A stretch of 64,000 bases of DNA from Sycobia sp. Sy_11 (lineage: Eukaryota; Arthropoda; Insecta; Hymenoptera; Epichrysomallidae), in contig JACCIC010000211.1 in NCBI GenBank assembly GCA_018907035.1, positions 316,001 to 380,000 on the forward strand, read 5' to 3'. The notes beneath the pieces were generated by a model. The model was given only the letters and a program-made list of their open reading frames with translations. It was not told where the DNA came from and searched no databases. A program made the position numbers and the translations under genes. Shown one piece after another: positions 45,303 through 57,481 of the stretch. Position 1 is the stretch's first letter. Every line of letters starts with the position of its first letter.

Positions 45303-46727
45303 CAAAATCGCGCCAAGAGAGCGCGCCGCTTTTTGGTCGGGCTTTTAGCGGCGGGTGCGTTACCGGGGCTCGGCGCGCGCGTCCTCCTCCGGCCCCCTGT
45401 CGTCCTTACACAGCCGTTTCGGCCGCCCGCGTGTTCGTTGCCCCGTGTTCGTATAGTGACGTATTCCGAGGCTCGTGTTTCGAGCTCCGGGCCTCGCGTC
45501 TAAATAACCTACCATGCCTTTTTGCTCTATCGAAACTTTTCCGTAAACATGCTTGTGCTCGACTGGTTGTCGGCATACGTATGGTTTTTCTTTTCATAAC
45601 AATTCCGGTCCGAATTAACAGCCGTAAAATTTCGGCCCAGGCATACGCACTGTATGAAAAAAAAAAAAAAAAAATTTGCAAATTCATCGGTCTTCGGCGT
45701 GTACGACGAGGACTTTGACCGCGGCCCGAGACACGGCCGATCGTATTAAATCCAAGAATTTTCTGAGTACGGTAAAAAGAGGCTTTTACCATTCAACGGA
45801 AGTCGTAAGTGTATATACGTCTTAAAAAAAAAAAACAGAAGAAGAAGAAAAGGAGGGAACTCGCGCAGCTCTGTAAGAGGGCGCGTTTCTTTACACGATT
45901 CTGAAAGCATTGAAGTTAGCGAAATAGATATTCAGCTGAAAGAAATATCTACCGCTTCGTATATATCACGAAAATGGTTCTTTGGCCACATATACGTAAT
46001 TAATCAGTACCTAGTTCGATAACGAAATGTTGCCGTATTTGAAATACGTGACCATAATAGATTTTAGAGGATTTATTTTATTTTGCTTTTGGCGGATTTT
46101 GTTTTATTTTTATTTTTTAATAGGATCGCTATGCTTAATGTACGAATCTTACTTTTTCAAGCGTCGCACAGATTTGCTCAAACGTGTTATTTTTTTTCGC
46201 CGGCTTCTTGCATATTGTAATTTTCAAGTCGATTGAAAAAATCCAAAATTTCAAAAATGTCCTCAATTGAACTAAAAATAAGCGAAATTTTTGAAATTTC
46301 AGAAACAACAGAAAACAAAAGTAATCCACGTTATCGTATCAGTTTTATATTGATAATTTTTGGGATGAAAAAAGATCAACGGAATTTAAAAGTGTAAGAC
46401 ATTGAGATGTTTGTACTTTTTTAACGAAAAGCAAAATAACCGGACATCGCCTCTCTTGCATGTTATCCTTTTTGGATTATTTATTCCGAGTACCATCCAA
46501 TACTCATCCCTGTCAAAGGCATACGAAGTAGAATTAAAAAAATCTCTACGCGGATAATCGGGTGCCCGGTACGAGTGCGGTTCGGGCGCGGAAAAATTCC
46601 CCGTCTCTCGTGCCGCGTCCATAAAGTACGTCGTAAAAGCCCTTTGGCCTTACTGTTTTAGATGAAAGGAGAAGGGACGAAAGAGAGCGACAAACAAGCA
46701 CAAAAGAAGGGACCAAAAGAAAATAAA

Positions 46728-46732
<5 letters not shown>

Positions 46733-46779
<47 letters not shown>
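46733..46779. repeat. (GA)n microsatellite
   Basis: 47 bases. Confidence 0.95.
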
Positions 46780-46783
<4 letters not shown>

Positions 46784-47441
46784 AAGAGCGAGTTGTAGCA
46801 AACGGAAGAAAAAAGGACATCAACAAACGAACTAACGTTGCGAATCGATCGTTAAGTTCTCCTCCCTGTTTACCAAGAGCGCGGTGTACCTTTGTCGACG
46901 CCTACGCACTTCGTGTATATAGACGCGGAAAGGCATTCGCGTTGCTGATGTTCGTTTATTTTTCGTGGTCCGAGCGCGAAAGAGAGTGAGAGAGAGATAA
47001 TTTGCAAAATTTGGGAATATTAACGTCTTTATTTCTTATCCGTTCTGAAAAAATCGATTCTCTATATAAGTTTCATCTCACTCGACATATCTATAATATA
47101 TAATATCTATACGATCTATAATATATACAAAATATAGTATCTATAATATTTCTCCTCTATCCTCTTTATTTGGATATTCCACGCCATCATACGCGAGCAT
47201 GGGACTAAATGCATTATTTTTGCACACATTTTTCGGAAGTTCATTAAAATCGACGCTATTATGCGGGCACTATCTCCTGGTCAGCCCGTCCGTTATGATT
47301 AAGAAGAAGCAAATTGAGTGCTCTTGTGCGTGTAATCGATTTTTAAAAATTTTTTTTCTGATTTTCTTTTGAACATTAATTTAACTTCATTCAGTCAAGA
47401 TGTGTGTAGCTATAATCACGAAGTTACGATTCCAAGATTTT
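46780..47441. other. mixed to AT-rich stretch
   Basis: 47085-47150 carries repeated ATCTATAATAT-type phrases; otherwise plain. Confidence 0.5.
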
Positions 47442-47449
47442 AATATATA

Positions 47450-47502
<53 letters not shown>
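47442..47502. repeat. (TA)n microsatellite with one break
   Basis: 61 bases with a single TTA interruption. Confidence 0.95.
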
Positions 47503-47505
<3 letters not shown>

Positions 47506-47736
47506 GGATTTAAGTTCAGCTGAATATTCATTACTCGTTAAATTCTCAATGTATAACTTTAAGCTTAACATTTTAATAGCCAATACAAGTTGACGGCATA
47601 TTGTTTACTGAACTCCATTAAAAGATTACACGTATTGAGTTATTCAGTTTTATTTAATAATGTTATAAGATGTTTATAAAAACTTAACGTAAGATGTTTT
47701 ATAAAAACAATACGTATTCTGAAATTCTGTACATTA

Positions 47737-47738
<2 letters not shown>

Positions 47739-47787
<49 letters not shown>
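47739..47787. repeat. (TA)n microsatellite
   Basis: 49 bases. Confidence 0.95.
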
Positions 47788-47790
<3 letters not shown>

Positions 47791-48349
47791 CGGATACTCA
47801 ATATATAGATCATCATATGACTTATATTTTTCCCGACATAGTATGTAAGTTATACGAATTTAACATTATCTACACCGAACCTAAGCTAATTCGGCTTGCC
47901 ATTCCCGAAAGTTCTGTCCTCGTCCCCTCAAAGCACGAATTGTTCATCCTTGCAGATACACATATCTATATGTGCAGACGTGTGTGAATGTGTGTGCATA
48001 AAGAACCGAGCGGATCATCTCCCTGCTCGCTTCTCAAAACCTCGACTCGCTCAAGCATAACAATTACACAGCCGGCCGAGCGGATTTATTTATTCGCATA
48101 ATACATAACGTTTATTAATGTCCGCGAGGGCTGCCGAGGGACCCCTTCCCATGCCTTGCCGTACTCCCCCCCCCTCTCTCTCTCCCCACCTTTCCCCCTT
48201 ACGCCGCGGTCGTATAATTAATAAATCGAAAAAAATCCCGCATTCAATCCCCGCTTACACGCCTCATTCATCTCAATTATCGCCACTTAGTGTCATAATC
48301 CCCGCGGCCCATCGCCCCGATGGTTTTTGGCCCGAACAAAAGGGTCGGG

Positions 48350-48380
<31 letters not shown>

Positions 48381-48598
48381 GACGAGAAGGACGAAAAGGA
48401 TAAGAACTACGCGCGAGCAGCGGCAGAGGCAATAAAACAGAGGGCAAAAAAGAAAGAAAGGCGCTCTTCGGGATCGCCTAAAGAGAGCGAGATATTCCCT
48501 CTCCCCGCCTCTTCTCACTCCCTTTCCGTCCTTCTCTCCCATACGATTCAACGATAATACGACGCTGATGCTCCGAATCCGAATACGTATATAGTACC

Positions 48599-48602
<4 letters not shown>
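47788..48602. other. mixed, then CpG-rich patch
   Basis: 48090-48310 is GC-rich with C-runs (48169-48176). A GA array lies at 48350-48376. A strong acceptor shape TTCATCCTTGCAG ends at 47956 but is followed by TA/GT-rich sequence. Confidence 0.45.
48350..48376. repeat. (GA)n microsatellite
   Basis: About 27 bases. Confidence 0.9.

Positions 48603-48652
<50 letters not shown>
48603..48652. repeat. (TA)25 microsatellite
   Basis: 50 bases. Confidence 0.95.
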
Positions 48653-48653
<1 letters not shown>

Positions 48654-48892
48654 TATACGTGCTACACTTGTACATTTCGTTATATACGTACACGTACATG
48701 TACGCGAGTGTCGCGCGGGCAGGAGCATGCGCGATCCGCTTCTTCCCCCCGCCCGTGTGCCAGCGCCCTTCGTCCCGCGCGACCGCGGCATTTGGCCGAA
48801 GTTCAACAATGCGGCACAACCAGCGCTCTGACGATTGCTATTATGCGCTCCGGCCGCGACGGGCGCGCGCGTTATATAATAATATAGATCCA

Positions 48893-48894
<2 letters not shown>

Positions 48895-48951
<57 letters not shown>
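48895..48951. repeat. (TA)n microsatellite
   Basis: 57 bases. Confidence 0.95.
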
Positions 48952-48954
<3 letters not shown>

Positions 48955-49038
48955 TGTGTGTATGTCAGTGTGCCCAGACCCGTGTCGCAGGAAGGAATAA
49001 AAAGTACATTATATTGTCCGGGTTGAGCGCGTGACCCG

Positions 49039-49081
49039 CATATACATACATACATGCATTAATACATACATATATACATAC

Positions 49082-49168
<87 letters not shown>

Positions 49169-49175
49169 CACACAC
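49039..49175. repeat. compound (ATAC)n-(TA)n-(CA)n array
   Basis: ATAC units to about 49094, then a TA array to 49134, then CA units to 49175, with almost no spacer. Confidence 0.95.
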
Positions 49176-49176
49176 C

Positions 49177-49668
49177 CATTCAGTCGGCAGTGTAGCGGCT
49201 AAATACTGTTTAAAACGTTTTTACGCCGTTTTTACTTTCGTTTTTTGTCCCTTCACCCCTCACGTCGCCCAGCGCATGCCTTTCAGGTGGCGCATAATGA
49301 GGCAAACGTTCGGTGCATAAGTGAGTTTGTGCGCGCGAGAGTAACACTTTTACGCTTTTCTGTGCCCGGCCCTTTCATCCCACTTCTATCATCATCGGAA
49401 TCATTCAAAAGTGATGCGTTTTTAGGCTTAAACCCAGTGTTGTACACACACACACATACACACGCATATATCATTGTAATATCTATATACGTTTTTATAA
49501 GGTTTTTGTTATTGTCGCTCCAGCTCGTAATCGTCAGGATGAGAATCGTACGAAAATGGCATAAAAAGCAAAAATTAACAAAATTACTATAGTATGTTTT
49601 CTGTATAATAAACAATTACTTATTCATGTATGTTCAGTATCTCAACCGCTACACCAAATGTATGAATG
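49177..49668. mobile_element. candidate inverted-repeat element
   Basis: Left end CATTCA, seven bases, GTGTAGCGG, then TACTG after five bases (49177-49208). The right end read on the opposite strand has CATTCA, eight bases, GTGTAGCGG, then TACTG after six bases (49668-49635). Three matching blocks at the same spacing point to imperfect terminal inverted repeats bounding about 490 bases. GTGTAGCGG also resembles a tRNA-derived SINE box A, so two opposed SINE copies are an alternative. The interior contains a CA array and no transposase. The left end adjoins a CA microsatellite, which is a common insertion neighbour. Confidence 0.35.
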
Positions 49669-50628
49669 TAAATGCTTTAACAGCGTCTAGAAAACTCAAA
49701 CCAAGCTTGTAATTGAACATATATTTCATCAGTGTCTGTGTTTTTTTTTTGCGATTTTTTGTAATTCTGTTATATTCTCATATATGATATTGAACTATCG
49801 TTAAGTTCGTATAACGTTCAAAATATAACGATGAAATGTACGAGGAGAAATTAGGAGAGAAAAAAACGTAGACCGCTCGATTTAGTGTTGGCGGACAACC
49901 AAACCCGTGTCCTGCCGTTATACCGACGCTTCACTATCGCGTCGCACTTGACACAGTTAATAACTAAGCTGCTGCTCTACATTCCTTGCTCGGGATTTTT
50001 TCTCAAATTTTGTTTGGTTCTTAATTGCACGATGCTTATACAGCTGCCGAGAGATTCAATCTCGCTTATCTACTTCTTGCGGCTGTTTTCGTAGCACGAA
50101 GCAGAAAAAAGAAAACCGCGACCGAGATGAACAAAAAAAAAAAAAGAAGTAACTACTTAAAACATTATCCAAATGCTATATCATTGGAGGGAAGCGAAAT
50201 TTGCTGAAAAGTTTGAGTTAATTTAACTTCGAGAAAAGTATGTTAACTACGTCGGAAGGAGGATTCGAAAAAAAAAAGTTGCCGCGGTTCAAAGACCGTA
50301 GCGAATTTTATTCCGTCCAAGTGTTGTTTAACTTGCAAAATCATTTATCCGCTAAGTTCGCAGGAGCATCTGAGATTGGCTTCGGAAGTGCCTGTGCAAA
50401 AAAAGGAGCTCGCTGAGATATAAATAAAATCTGATCAACGGAACTTAATTTTAATTAATTTTGGATTTCTTTAATGTTTGTTGCATGATTTGTGGCAACT
50501 CTGACCTACCCAGATAAATTTCAACGAGTCGAAGATTTTGAAGTATATATCGGTGTATTTACTTCAACAACTTCGTCAACGTCGAAGTATATATATCTTA
50601 TTCCTACATTATTATTCACAATTAGGAT

Positions 50629-50635
<7 letters not shown>
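49669..50635. other. AT-rich stretch
   Basis: No exon signal. 50520-50600 has a phrase with inverted copies (GTCGAAG, CTTCAAC, CGTCAACGTCGAAG). Confidence 0.5.

Positions 50636-50681
<46 letters not shown>
50636..50681. repeat. (TA)23 microsatellite
   Basis: 46 bases. Confidence 0.95.
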
Positions 50682-50683
<2 letters not shown>

Positions 50684-51960
50684 TGTTTCTATATATATCC
50701 TTCCTTTATTTATTGTTACTATTATCACTAAGTTTTTTATTTTATAATATGAATATCTAAGTATTTCTTCGTTATTTTTTTTTCTTGGTAAGTGGTGGTA
50801 TTGGAAGAAATTTATCAGCACCAGCAGTCAAAAAATGAAATATTTCTTCATAATATTCTCACACTTAATGAGTTTGTGCTCTCCGCAACCATTTCGCTGA
50901 CTTCCTGCTTGCTTTTCTCCGCTAGTAACGCCCGGTTACGGAATTCATTCGCGCCGCATTTTCCTTCGCACCTCCGACCTTCCCAGTTGCGACGACACAA
51001 TGAAAAAAAAAAAAATAAAAAACAAAACACAACCAAAAAATACGACCAGTTAATGGGGCGGGAATCGGATGGGAGTACGACCTCCGCGGGAAATAACGAA
51101 ATTTACAGCGCCAACGAGCAGATATACAGGAAAAGCGAGAAAGGGCCTCTCTGCATTTCTCGTTTTCTCGCGGTACAGTATCTTGCCTCCATTTTTCTGG
51201 TTTTTTTTTCATTCTCCGTATATATATATATATTCCGCGGTCCGTCATCGGCCATTTTTCCGTGCGCTACGATGGATCAAGAATTTGTAGGGGCGTAGGT
51301 ATACCGAGGTTCAAGCAAATCAAAGTAATAAAATCCCGAGCCTGGTGATAATTCAGCCTTGCTTGTTTCCTTGGATTCTTTGAGGAATCTTTTTTTTTGT
51401 TTGTTTGATAGGAGTACGGATTATGCACTTAATCTGTAATTTTGCGTTCATCTCTATTTCTAAACTGACAGTTAGTTTCTAGTCTTAAATATATGTAACT
51501 TGTACTGAAAGATACATTTCACGTTTTTATCCAGATATTTATCATTACCAAGCCGAGCGAAATCATGCACGAAGAATAATATCGAATCTTTCCGATTAGA
51601 GAATTGAGTGCACTGTGATAAAAAAAACTCGCAGAAATTCCTCACTGTTCTGGCAAAGAACGCTTTACAAAAAGTTACTTCAAGGTAAGGCTGAGTTCCA
51701 ATATTAATTTAATATTTTTAGATTTACGTTTCTTGTTCATGAAGGACTATGTTGATGTTTATGGCTCGTGATCGAAATATCTGTAAATCCGCTCATATTT
51801 TGTGAACTTTCGTCGATGCAATAATACGCCCACAATTACGAACGTGAATTCGTGCCAAATGAGGGAAACAAAATTCACGCAGATAAAGCTCGAAATCTCT
51901 GTTCATCATAGATTAATTCGATTCCCGAAAGTCCGAATCGATGCTTTTTTTTTTTTTGCG
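50682..51960. other. mixed AT-rich stretch
   Basis: A strong plus donor (TTCAAG|GTAAGGCTG) lies at 51684, preceded by short open frames only. 50880-51290 is moderately GC-rich without a clear gene. Confidence 0.45.
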
Positions 51961-52260
51961 TCCGAATCAGCGCGCTCGTTTACGACTGCACGATAAGTCC
52001 GAGATTAATCCACGCTCGAATTTCACCAATCGCGTTTGAGGAATCGGCTTAAACGTACACGATCGAGCGCCGAATAGCCGGCAATTCGGATTAATCGCCC
52101 ACGGCGTCTTCGAGGGACATCGTCGCTCGTCAGTTGATACCACGGAACTCGTTCCCGGGGAATCCGGCCTAATTAGAAAAATCCGCAGCCGAACGCCGCA
52201 GTGCAATTTCGTTAATAGCGTCAGCCCACTCCCCCCCCCTCCTCCTCCCAACCAGCCGAA
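51961..52260. promoter_or_regulatory. candidate regulatory patch with K50 homeodomain motifs
   Basis: CpG-rich with GATTAATCC at 52003-52011, GGATTAATCG at 52088-52097 and CTAATTAG at 52169-52176. TAATCC/GGATTA are Bicoid/Otx-type cores, here twice as TTAA-centred near-palindromes. Followed by a C-run that could form a minus-strand quadruplex (52225-52250). Confidence 0.3.
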
Positions 52261-52278
52261 GAGGGATGGGAGTTGGGG

Positions 52279-52587
52279 CTAGGGAATAATTTCGGACAGG
52301 GCCGAGCATCGTCCGTGTACTTCCTTGGCGCCCACGTTATCTCCCCCCCCCCCTCGTCCAACATCCAAATGGACGCGTTGGCCTAAATACTCGGCGAGGC
52401 GTGACGAGGCCGCGTCATCCCTGTTTACATCCTCGTCACAGAACTCGACAATTAAATCTTTATCTTCGTCCTCTGCCTCTGTCGTCTTATCGCCGCTGTC
52501 CTTCGTTAATAAGACGCCGCCGGAGGGGGAGGGGGCTGCCGCTGCCGCTGCACTGACGAGAGTTTCTCTCATTAGCGCGGAAGGTAA
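52279..52587 (-). CDS. exon candidate, acidic and alanine-rich (weak)
   Basis: Minus-strand frame after a fair acceptor (TTTATTTGCCTTCGTCAG, exon from about 52592) reads MRETLVSAAAAAAPSPSGGV, then LLTKDSGDKTTEAEDEDKDL, then IVEFCDEDVNRDDAASSRLA and on to a stop at 52279. The acidic, protein-like middle is unlike the translated microsatellites elsewhere. The plus strand is open too (52325-52609) and ends at a strong donor (GCGGAAG|GTAAAT), so the real direction, if any, is unclear. No family recognised. Confidence 0.2.
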   Translation of the reverse strand, partial: LPSALMRETLVSAAAAAAPSPSGGVLLTKDSGDKTTEAEDEDKDLIVEFCDEDVNRDDAASSRLAEYLGQRVHLDVGRGGGGDNVGAKEVHGRCSALSEIIP

Positions 52588-52632
52588 ATTAGCTGACGAA
52601 GGCAAATAAACGAGGGTGTCTATGTATGTAAA

Positions 52633-52638
<6 letters not shown>

Positions 52639-52678
<40 letters not shown>
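52639..52678. repeat. (TA)20 microsatellite
   Basis: 40 bases. Confidence 0.95.
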
Positions 52679-52683
<5 letters not shown>

Positions 52684-52997
52684 GTGTGTGCGTCTGTGCA
52701 CACTAGCGAGCGGCACTTCCGCGTGTCTTTCCGCGCAGGTGCGATGGCAGCCTTCTCAAGTTCTCTCCCCCCTTTGCCGCTCGAGCGCTCTCGCGCGCGC
52801 CACCGATTCTCCTACGTCCCACGGATGAGGCGGATAGACGAGGTCGATGCAGCGCGCGAAACTTGAGATTAACGCTTTTCCCGATTCTCGCGGGAATTAT
52901 GGGTAGGGGGCGAGCGATTGAGAGCTCGCGCGTCAATTCGAAAGTTTGCTCTAGATGGTGTTCGCGCACAGATTCGGCCGCGGCTAATAGTGTATAG

Positions 52998-52999
<2 letters not shown>
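52679..52999. other. CpG-rich patch
   Basis: GC-rich, open frames on both strands without features. Confidence 0.45.

Positions 53000-53049
<50 letters not shown>
53000..53049. repeat. (TA)25 microsatellite
   Basis: 50 bases, followed by TATG units. Confidence 0.95.
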
Positions 53050-53063
<14 letters not shown>

Positions 53064-53802
53064 ATACGATAATTTCAATTCGCCGCGTGAACGTTGTTTC
53101 ATCGGATTATTGCGAATATATATATGGATTGCGAATTTCAGGTCACGTGTATGTTGAATTCGTCCTAAATTAGGAATGCGTTCTAGCGTATCCTAGTTCG
53201 ATCATTAATGGTCTAACACGCGCTCTTTTTTTTTTAAACTGGGTGCAGCTAAATTCATGATATTTTTACTTCATATATGAACATTCGTGATTTATTTGAT
53301 AAGAAAATAAACGTTCTTTTTTGTACGATTTGCAGAAGAAGTAAGTATTGTATCTATAGATGTAATTATGTACGAATCCATCTGAGCATATTTTCTTACC
53401 CGACACATTTAATTAGATTGTTGTCTAGTATTAATGAATGATCTGCACGTGAGATCCTGAATGCTGATCCTGATCCTTGAAGTAAATGAATCAATGATTA
53501 AAACTGATTGAATAACACTCTAACAACCATAAGTAATCTACTGCGCACAATGATGTTCGTATATTTTACTCCAAGACCGCATTTCATTCCCTCGTTTCGT
53601 AAACTGCAACGTCGGCAGTAACGTTGGGAAATATGTACAAGCGGGATAAAGAGAGATAGAGAGAGAAATTAATTAATCCCCATTGGCCGCCGTAGCAGTG
53701 CGAAACTTATCTGCCGTCGATTATAAACTTTCGTCTAAGCCATGGATATGGGACTAACGGATGGAAAGGCGACGGGAAACGAGAATAATATAATGCATAG
53801 GG

Positions 53803-53840
<38 letters not shown>

Positions 53841-54600
53841 GTGTCTAGATTTATACGAGTTTTAAATCGACAGAAAGAAAAATGTTAAAAATTATCGAGA
53901 ATATGGACGATGGGGCGTGAACAACTTCGCGATGTATGTAGCATATGCGGGATGAGAAGGTATAAGAGCAAAAATAACGGATATGAGTAAATATAGGGGA
54001 CTGCGAAAAGGAACATTAAAAGTTAATATCGGATTGGGATGAGTCGGTTATTCAATTATGACTACCAGAACGTAAAGTACGGAGGAGCGAAAATCCGGTT
54101 ACGATCGCATTCCGAAATAAATCTTTGAAATAAGATCTTCTGTTTTTTTTCTCATTGGCACGTACCGAACTTATATATATATATATATATACGTGTGTGT
54201 GTATATATATCACGAGTACGGAAAACATACGCAGTTTAATCTTCATTATCTTCTCTATTTATTTGCTGTATATGCCATTATGCATCTTCGATATTCGCGA
54301 TCGTTCACTGCGACGAAATAGAGAACGTCGTTCTGGAAACGACCGTTTGAAAAAAATAATTAGATACAAAAAGAGGAATCCACGGTGGATACTAGTTCGG
54401 CTCGTTTTTCCATTTCTGTATGGCCGTCTGCAAAAAACAAAGAAGGAAAGGAAAAGTCGGCGCTAATGAGGAAATAAACGACGTTATTCTACCCGGACAT
54501 TGCGAGCCCCATACCCTCCACCCGCCAGGATGAAAGGACGAGGTCCTAACTAATTTAAAACGTACCACTCGCGTATAAGATTATGGAGGCTGTGGAAATA
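53050..54600. other. AT-rich to mixed stretch
   Basis: Contains a TA array (53804-53839), a possible micro-exon site near 53336 and a duplicated phrase GATCCTGA near 53454-53472. No gene. Confidence 0.5.
53804..53839. repeat. (TA)18 microsatellite
   Basis: 36 bases. Confidence 0.95.
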
Positions 54601-54622
54601 GCGGAGGATGGGGGACAGAGGG

Positions 54623-54623
<1 letters not shown>

Positions 54624-54676
<53 letters not shown>
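54624..54676. repeat. (GA)n microsatellite
   Basis: 53 bases, continuing into interrupted GA. Confidence 0.95.
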
Positions 54677-54682
<6 letters not shown>

Positions 54683-55144
54683 AGAGGGAGCGAGAGAGCG
54701 CGAGAAATAGGAGGGTCAGAGAGCGAGCATTCTTGTTTTTCCTTCGCCGTTCTTTCCCTTCATCCTCTGCTGAGAAAAGAGGGGTGATAACTCTGAAAGG
54801 ACTGCGGGAAAATACACTCTACCTTGAAAGAGTAAAATGAGGATAGGGGCTAGGTAAAAATTTGTTTTTTTGAGCATTTGAAAAATAACGCTGAATATAG
54901 ATGAATTGAGAATATAGAATGTTGACGATGATTAGAATATTTGTTATGTGTGTGTGTGTGTGCGGGGGTGTGAGTAGGTGTGCACGTGTAAATATATATT
55001 CACGATAATAGTACTATTTCAAAAAATACAGAAGAACGCATTCCCATCCCGACGCGCCTATATGGAAAGGGTATTACACCGTTAATGCTGTCTACTCTCT
55101 TATGAAGATAAAAACTTCCTAATTAGTACGAACCTGTACGAATT

Positions 55145-55146
<2 letters not shown>
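54677..55146. other. mixed stretch
   Basis: No gene signal; short GT run at 54948-54962. Confidence 0.5.

Positions 55147-55202
<56 letters not shown>
55147..55202. repeat. (TA)28 microsatellite
   Basis: 56 bases. Confidence 0.95.
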
Positions 55203-55205
<3 letters not shown>

Positions 55206-55452
55206 ACATCGTGCGGAGGAATCATTCCACGCTCGACGAGCCCGCATGAAAGAAAATCTGAAACCTGGCCCGAATCCAATCCCAACAAGTAAGCCTACCA
55301 CGTTGACCCTGCGTCACGGATTCGCCGTGGCGAACCCGGGCGAACGGGATATTTTGCCGGATTAGAATGGGTCCGAGCGCGCTTTGTCCATTGCTATATT
55401 CGCAATGGAAGTACCAAAAACCGAGATGGACAGAGAGGAGCTAGCTCGCGAG

Positions 55453-55455
<3 letters not shown>

Positions 55456-55487
<32 letters not shown>
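55456..55487. repeat. (GA)16 microsatellite
   Basis: 32 bases. Confidence 0.95.
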
Positions 55488-55490
<3 letters not shown>

Positions 55491-55679
55491 TGAGAAAGAG
55501 AGAGTCGGAGGGAGGAACAGTAACACCTCGGCGGAGAAGCATCAAAAACTCAGGGGTACGGGAGTTGAAGAAGCGAGCGACGTCGAGCAACGAGGTCTTC
55601 CGTCTTTTTAAGACAGCGGGGTTGGAGGAAGGGGTGCAGCTCGCCAAGACAAGGCGGCGGCGGGCGCGACCACGCAACT

Positions 55680-55745
55680 TTTGAATTAATTAAATTCGAG
55701 CCCATTTAAAAGGATTAATTAGTAGCGGGTGCTTCGGGGCCGCAG
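55680..55745. promoter_or_regulatory. homeodomain-type motif cluster
   Basis: AATTAATTAAATT at 55684-55696 and GGATTAATTAG at 55712-55722, 15 bases apart, inside CpG-rich sequence. Combines Antp-type and K50-type cores. Confidence 0.3.
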
Positions 55746-55757
55746 AAAGCGAGATGG

Positions 55758-55763
<6 letters not shown>

Positions 55764-55805
<42 letters not shown>
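55764..55805. repeat. (GA)21 microsatellite
   Basis: 42 bases. Confidence 0.95.
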
Positions 55806-55807
<2 letters not shown>

Positions 55808-55896
55808 TGAGAGAGAGAGGCGGAGAACGAAGAGAAACGATGGAAGAGGGACAAAGTTTTATTCGGCATAACTGTGCATAGCTCGACGTATATTTC

Positions 55897-55899
<3 letters not shown>

Positions 55900-55944
<45 letters not shown>
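55900..55944. repeat. (TA)n microsatellite
   Basis: 45 bases. Confidence 0.95.
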
Positions 55945-55947
<3 letters not shown>

Positions 55948-57480
55948 GAGAATTGTACTTTTTCCCGAATTATATATAATAGTCTGACTGTCAGTTAGAG
56001 AACGATAGCTCAGATGGAGCAAGCGCACCGGGGCATCTGGCGCGAGGGACTTCGTATTGACGTTTCGAAAGATTTTAAACCGTGGATTATGCCAAGTTTA
56101 TTTATTTATTTTTTCAATGTCGATGTGTGAAAACTGACGTATTTCATTAAATATCGTTAGGAGAAGCGTACATTTAGATTGAGTTTGTTCGGTATCTCGG
56201 CGGATTTCGCGAAAATAGATCGTTCGATTTGATTGAATCATAAATCAAAAATTGATATGGATGTCAAAATGCTAATTCGAACAACTCGTTTCAATAGGCG
56301 ATTTAATTATTTAAGCGTCGCACTTTTTCCAAGGAACGATTGAATAAGTCATATCGACACAGATATCTTTCTGGGGAATCTCACCGGCAGCGAGGATCGT
56401 AAGATCGAATTTCTTGCATACGAAAGGTTACTCGCCAGATCCTTTCTAAATATGCGAATTTCTCGACTGACAGGAATATCCACGAGGACCGTAGCGAAGG
56501 CTTTTCTAAAACGACAAAGATTATCGAAAGCTATCCCGTCTGTCTATAGGGAATAAATATAAAATGTAAGCAATCCAATGGCACGACAAAAAAAAATCTC
56601 TGTTAGACCCTCGCAATACTGCGGCACTTTTCTATACACACATACACGCACGCAAACATGCACGGACAACATGTGTGCCGGTTTGCTTCCGGGACGCGTG
56701 CCAAGAATTTGTCCGTCGATCCGCCGACGCGTAAAAATTTCAATTCTATTAGGATCCGGTAATACGGGGCGGGGAGATACGTCGGCCGATATACAATTTT
56801 TGGCGAATTTCACGTGCCAGCGAAGTGGAATCGGATGGGAGTGGAATCGAGGGAAGTTTATCCATTGTACGTATGCCAACGGGGTATGTTAAGAAATTAT
56901 GTAGTGCGGCGGTTTACGGGCGCTCGGGACAGGTGTCTGGCTAAATAGAAGGAGCAAATTGCGTGTCATCAGCTGGCGTACTTTCGCAATTCTCTCGGGT
57001 CAGCGTGCCAAAGATGTGCTGATGCTGGCGATTCAACAATGTTAGAAAAAATAGTAGAAACACTACTTTTGTGTAAAATATAATTTTTTTTGGATATTCT
57101 GAGATTCGTTATATTGCATTTTTAACTTTGGCAAAATAATGCTTAGTTGTTGTAAATGTAAATGACATGCTAATTGCAATGTTCCTATGGGAAATAAAGA
57201 ATCGAGGGTAGGTCCAATCTACTTATTTATGCTACTCTTCCAATGGCACGTCCTTCGATTGAAATAAATATGGGTCAGTGACAGTGACCATAATCTAATC
57301 TCGATGTACAGAGATGACTTTTACCAGTCTGCCCTGTTATTATATCCAGCCATTCATCTTTTCTTCAATATCAGTTATCTTAACCATTATTGTGATACAG
57401 ATAAATTATATTTAAATACTATCAAATCAATTCTTTGAACGCCAATACAATTTCTTTCACCAAAACGAACGAATTATTAT
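55945..57480. other. mixed stretch
   Basis: 56530-57010 is moderately GC-rich, with overlapping plus and minus frames of 104-111 codons. The rest is AT-rich. Nothing recognised. Confidence 0.5.
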
Positions 57481-57481
57481 T

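Larger units (their letters stand above)
44851..46732. other. CpG-rich patch, then AT-rich DNA
   Basis: 44920-45760 is GC-rich with overlapping open frames on both strands (143 codons plus, 128 codons minus), crossing an 18-base poly-A at 45657-45674. 45830-46460 is AT-rich, and 46660-46732 is purine-rich on the plus strand. No gene supported. Confidence 0.5.

Noticed and set aside
45287..45792. Overlapping 143-codon plus and 128-codon minus ORFs
   Set aside because: Both cross a poly-A/T run and a CpG-rich patch, several starts are non-ATG, and no splice or domain evidence was found.
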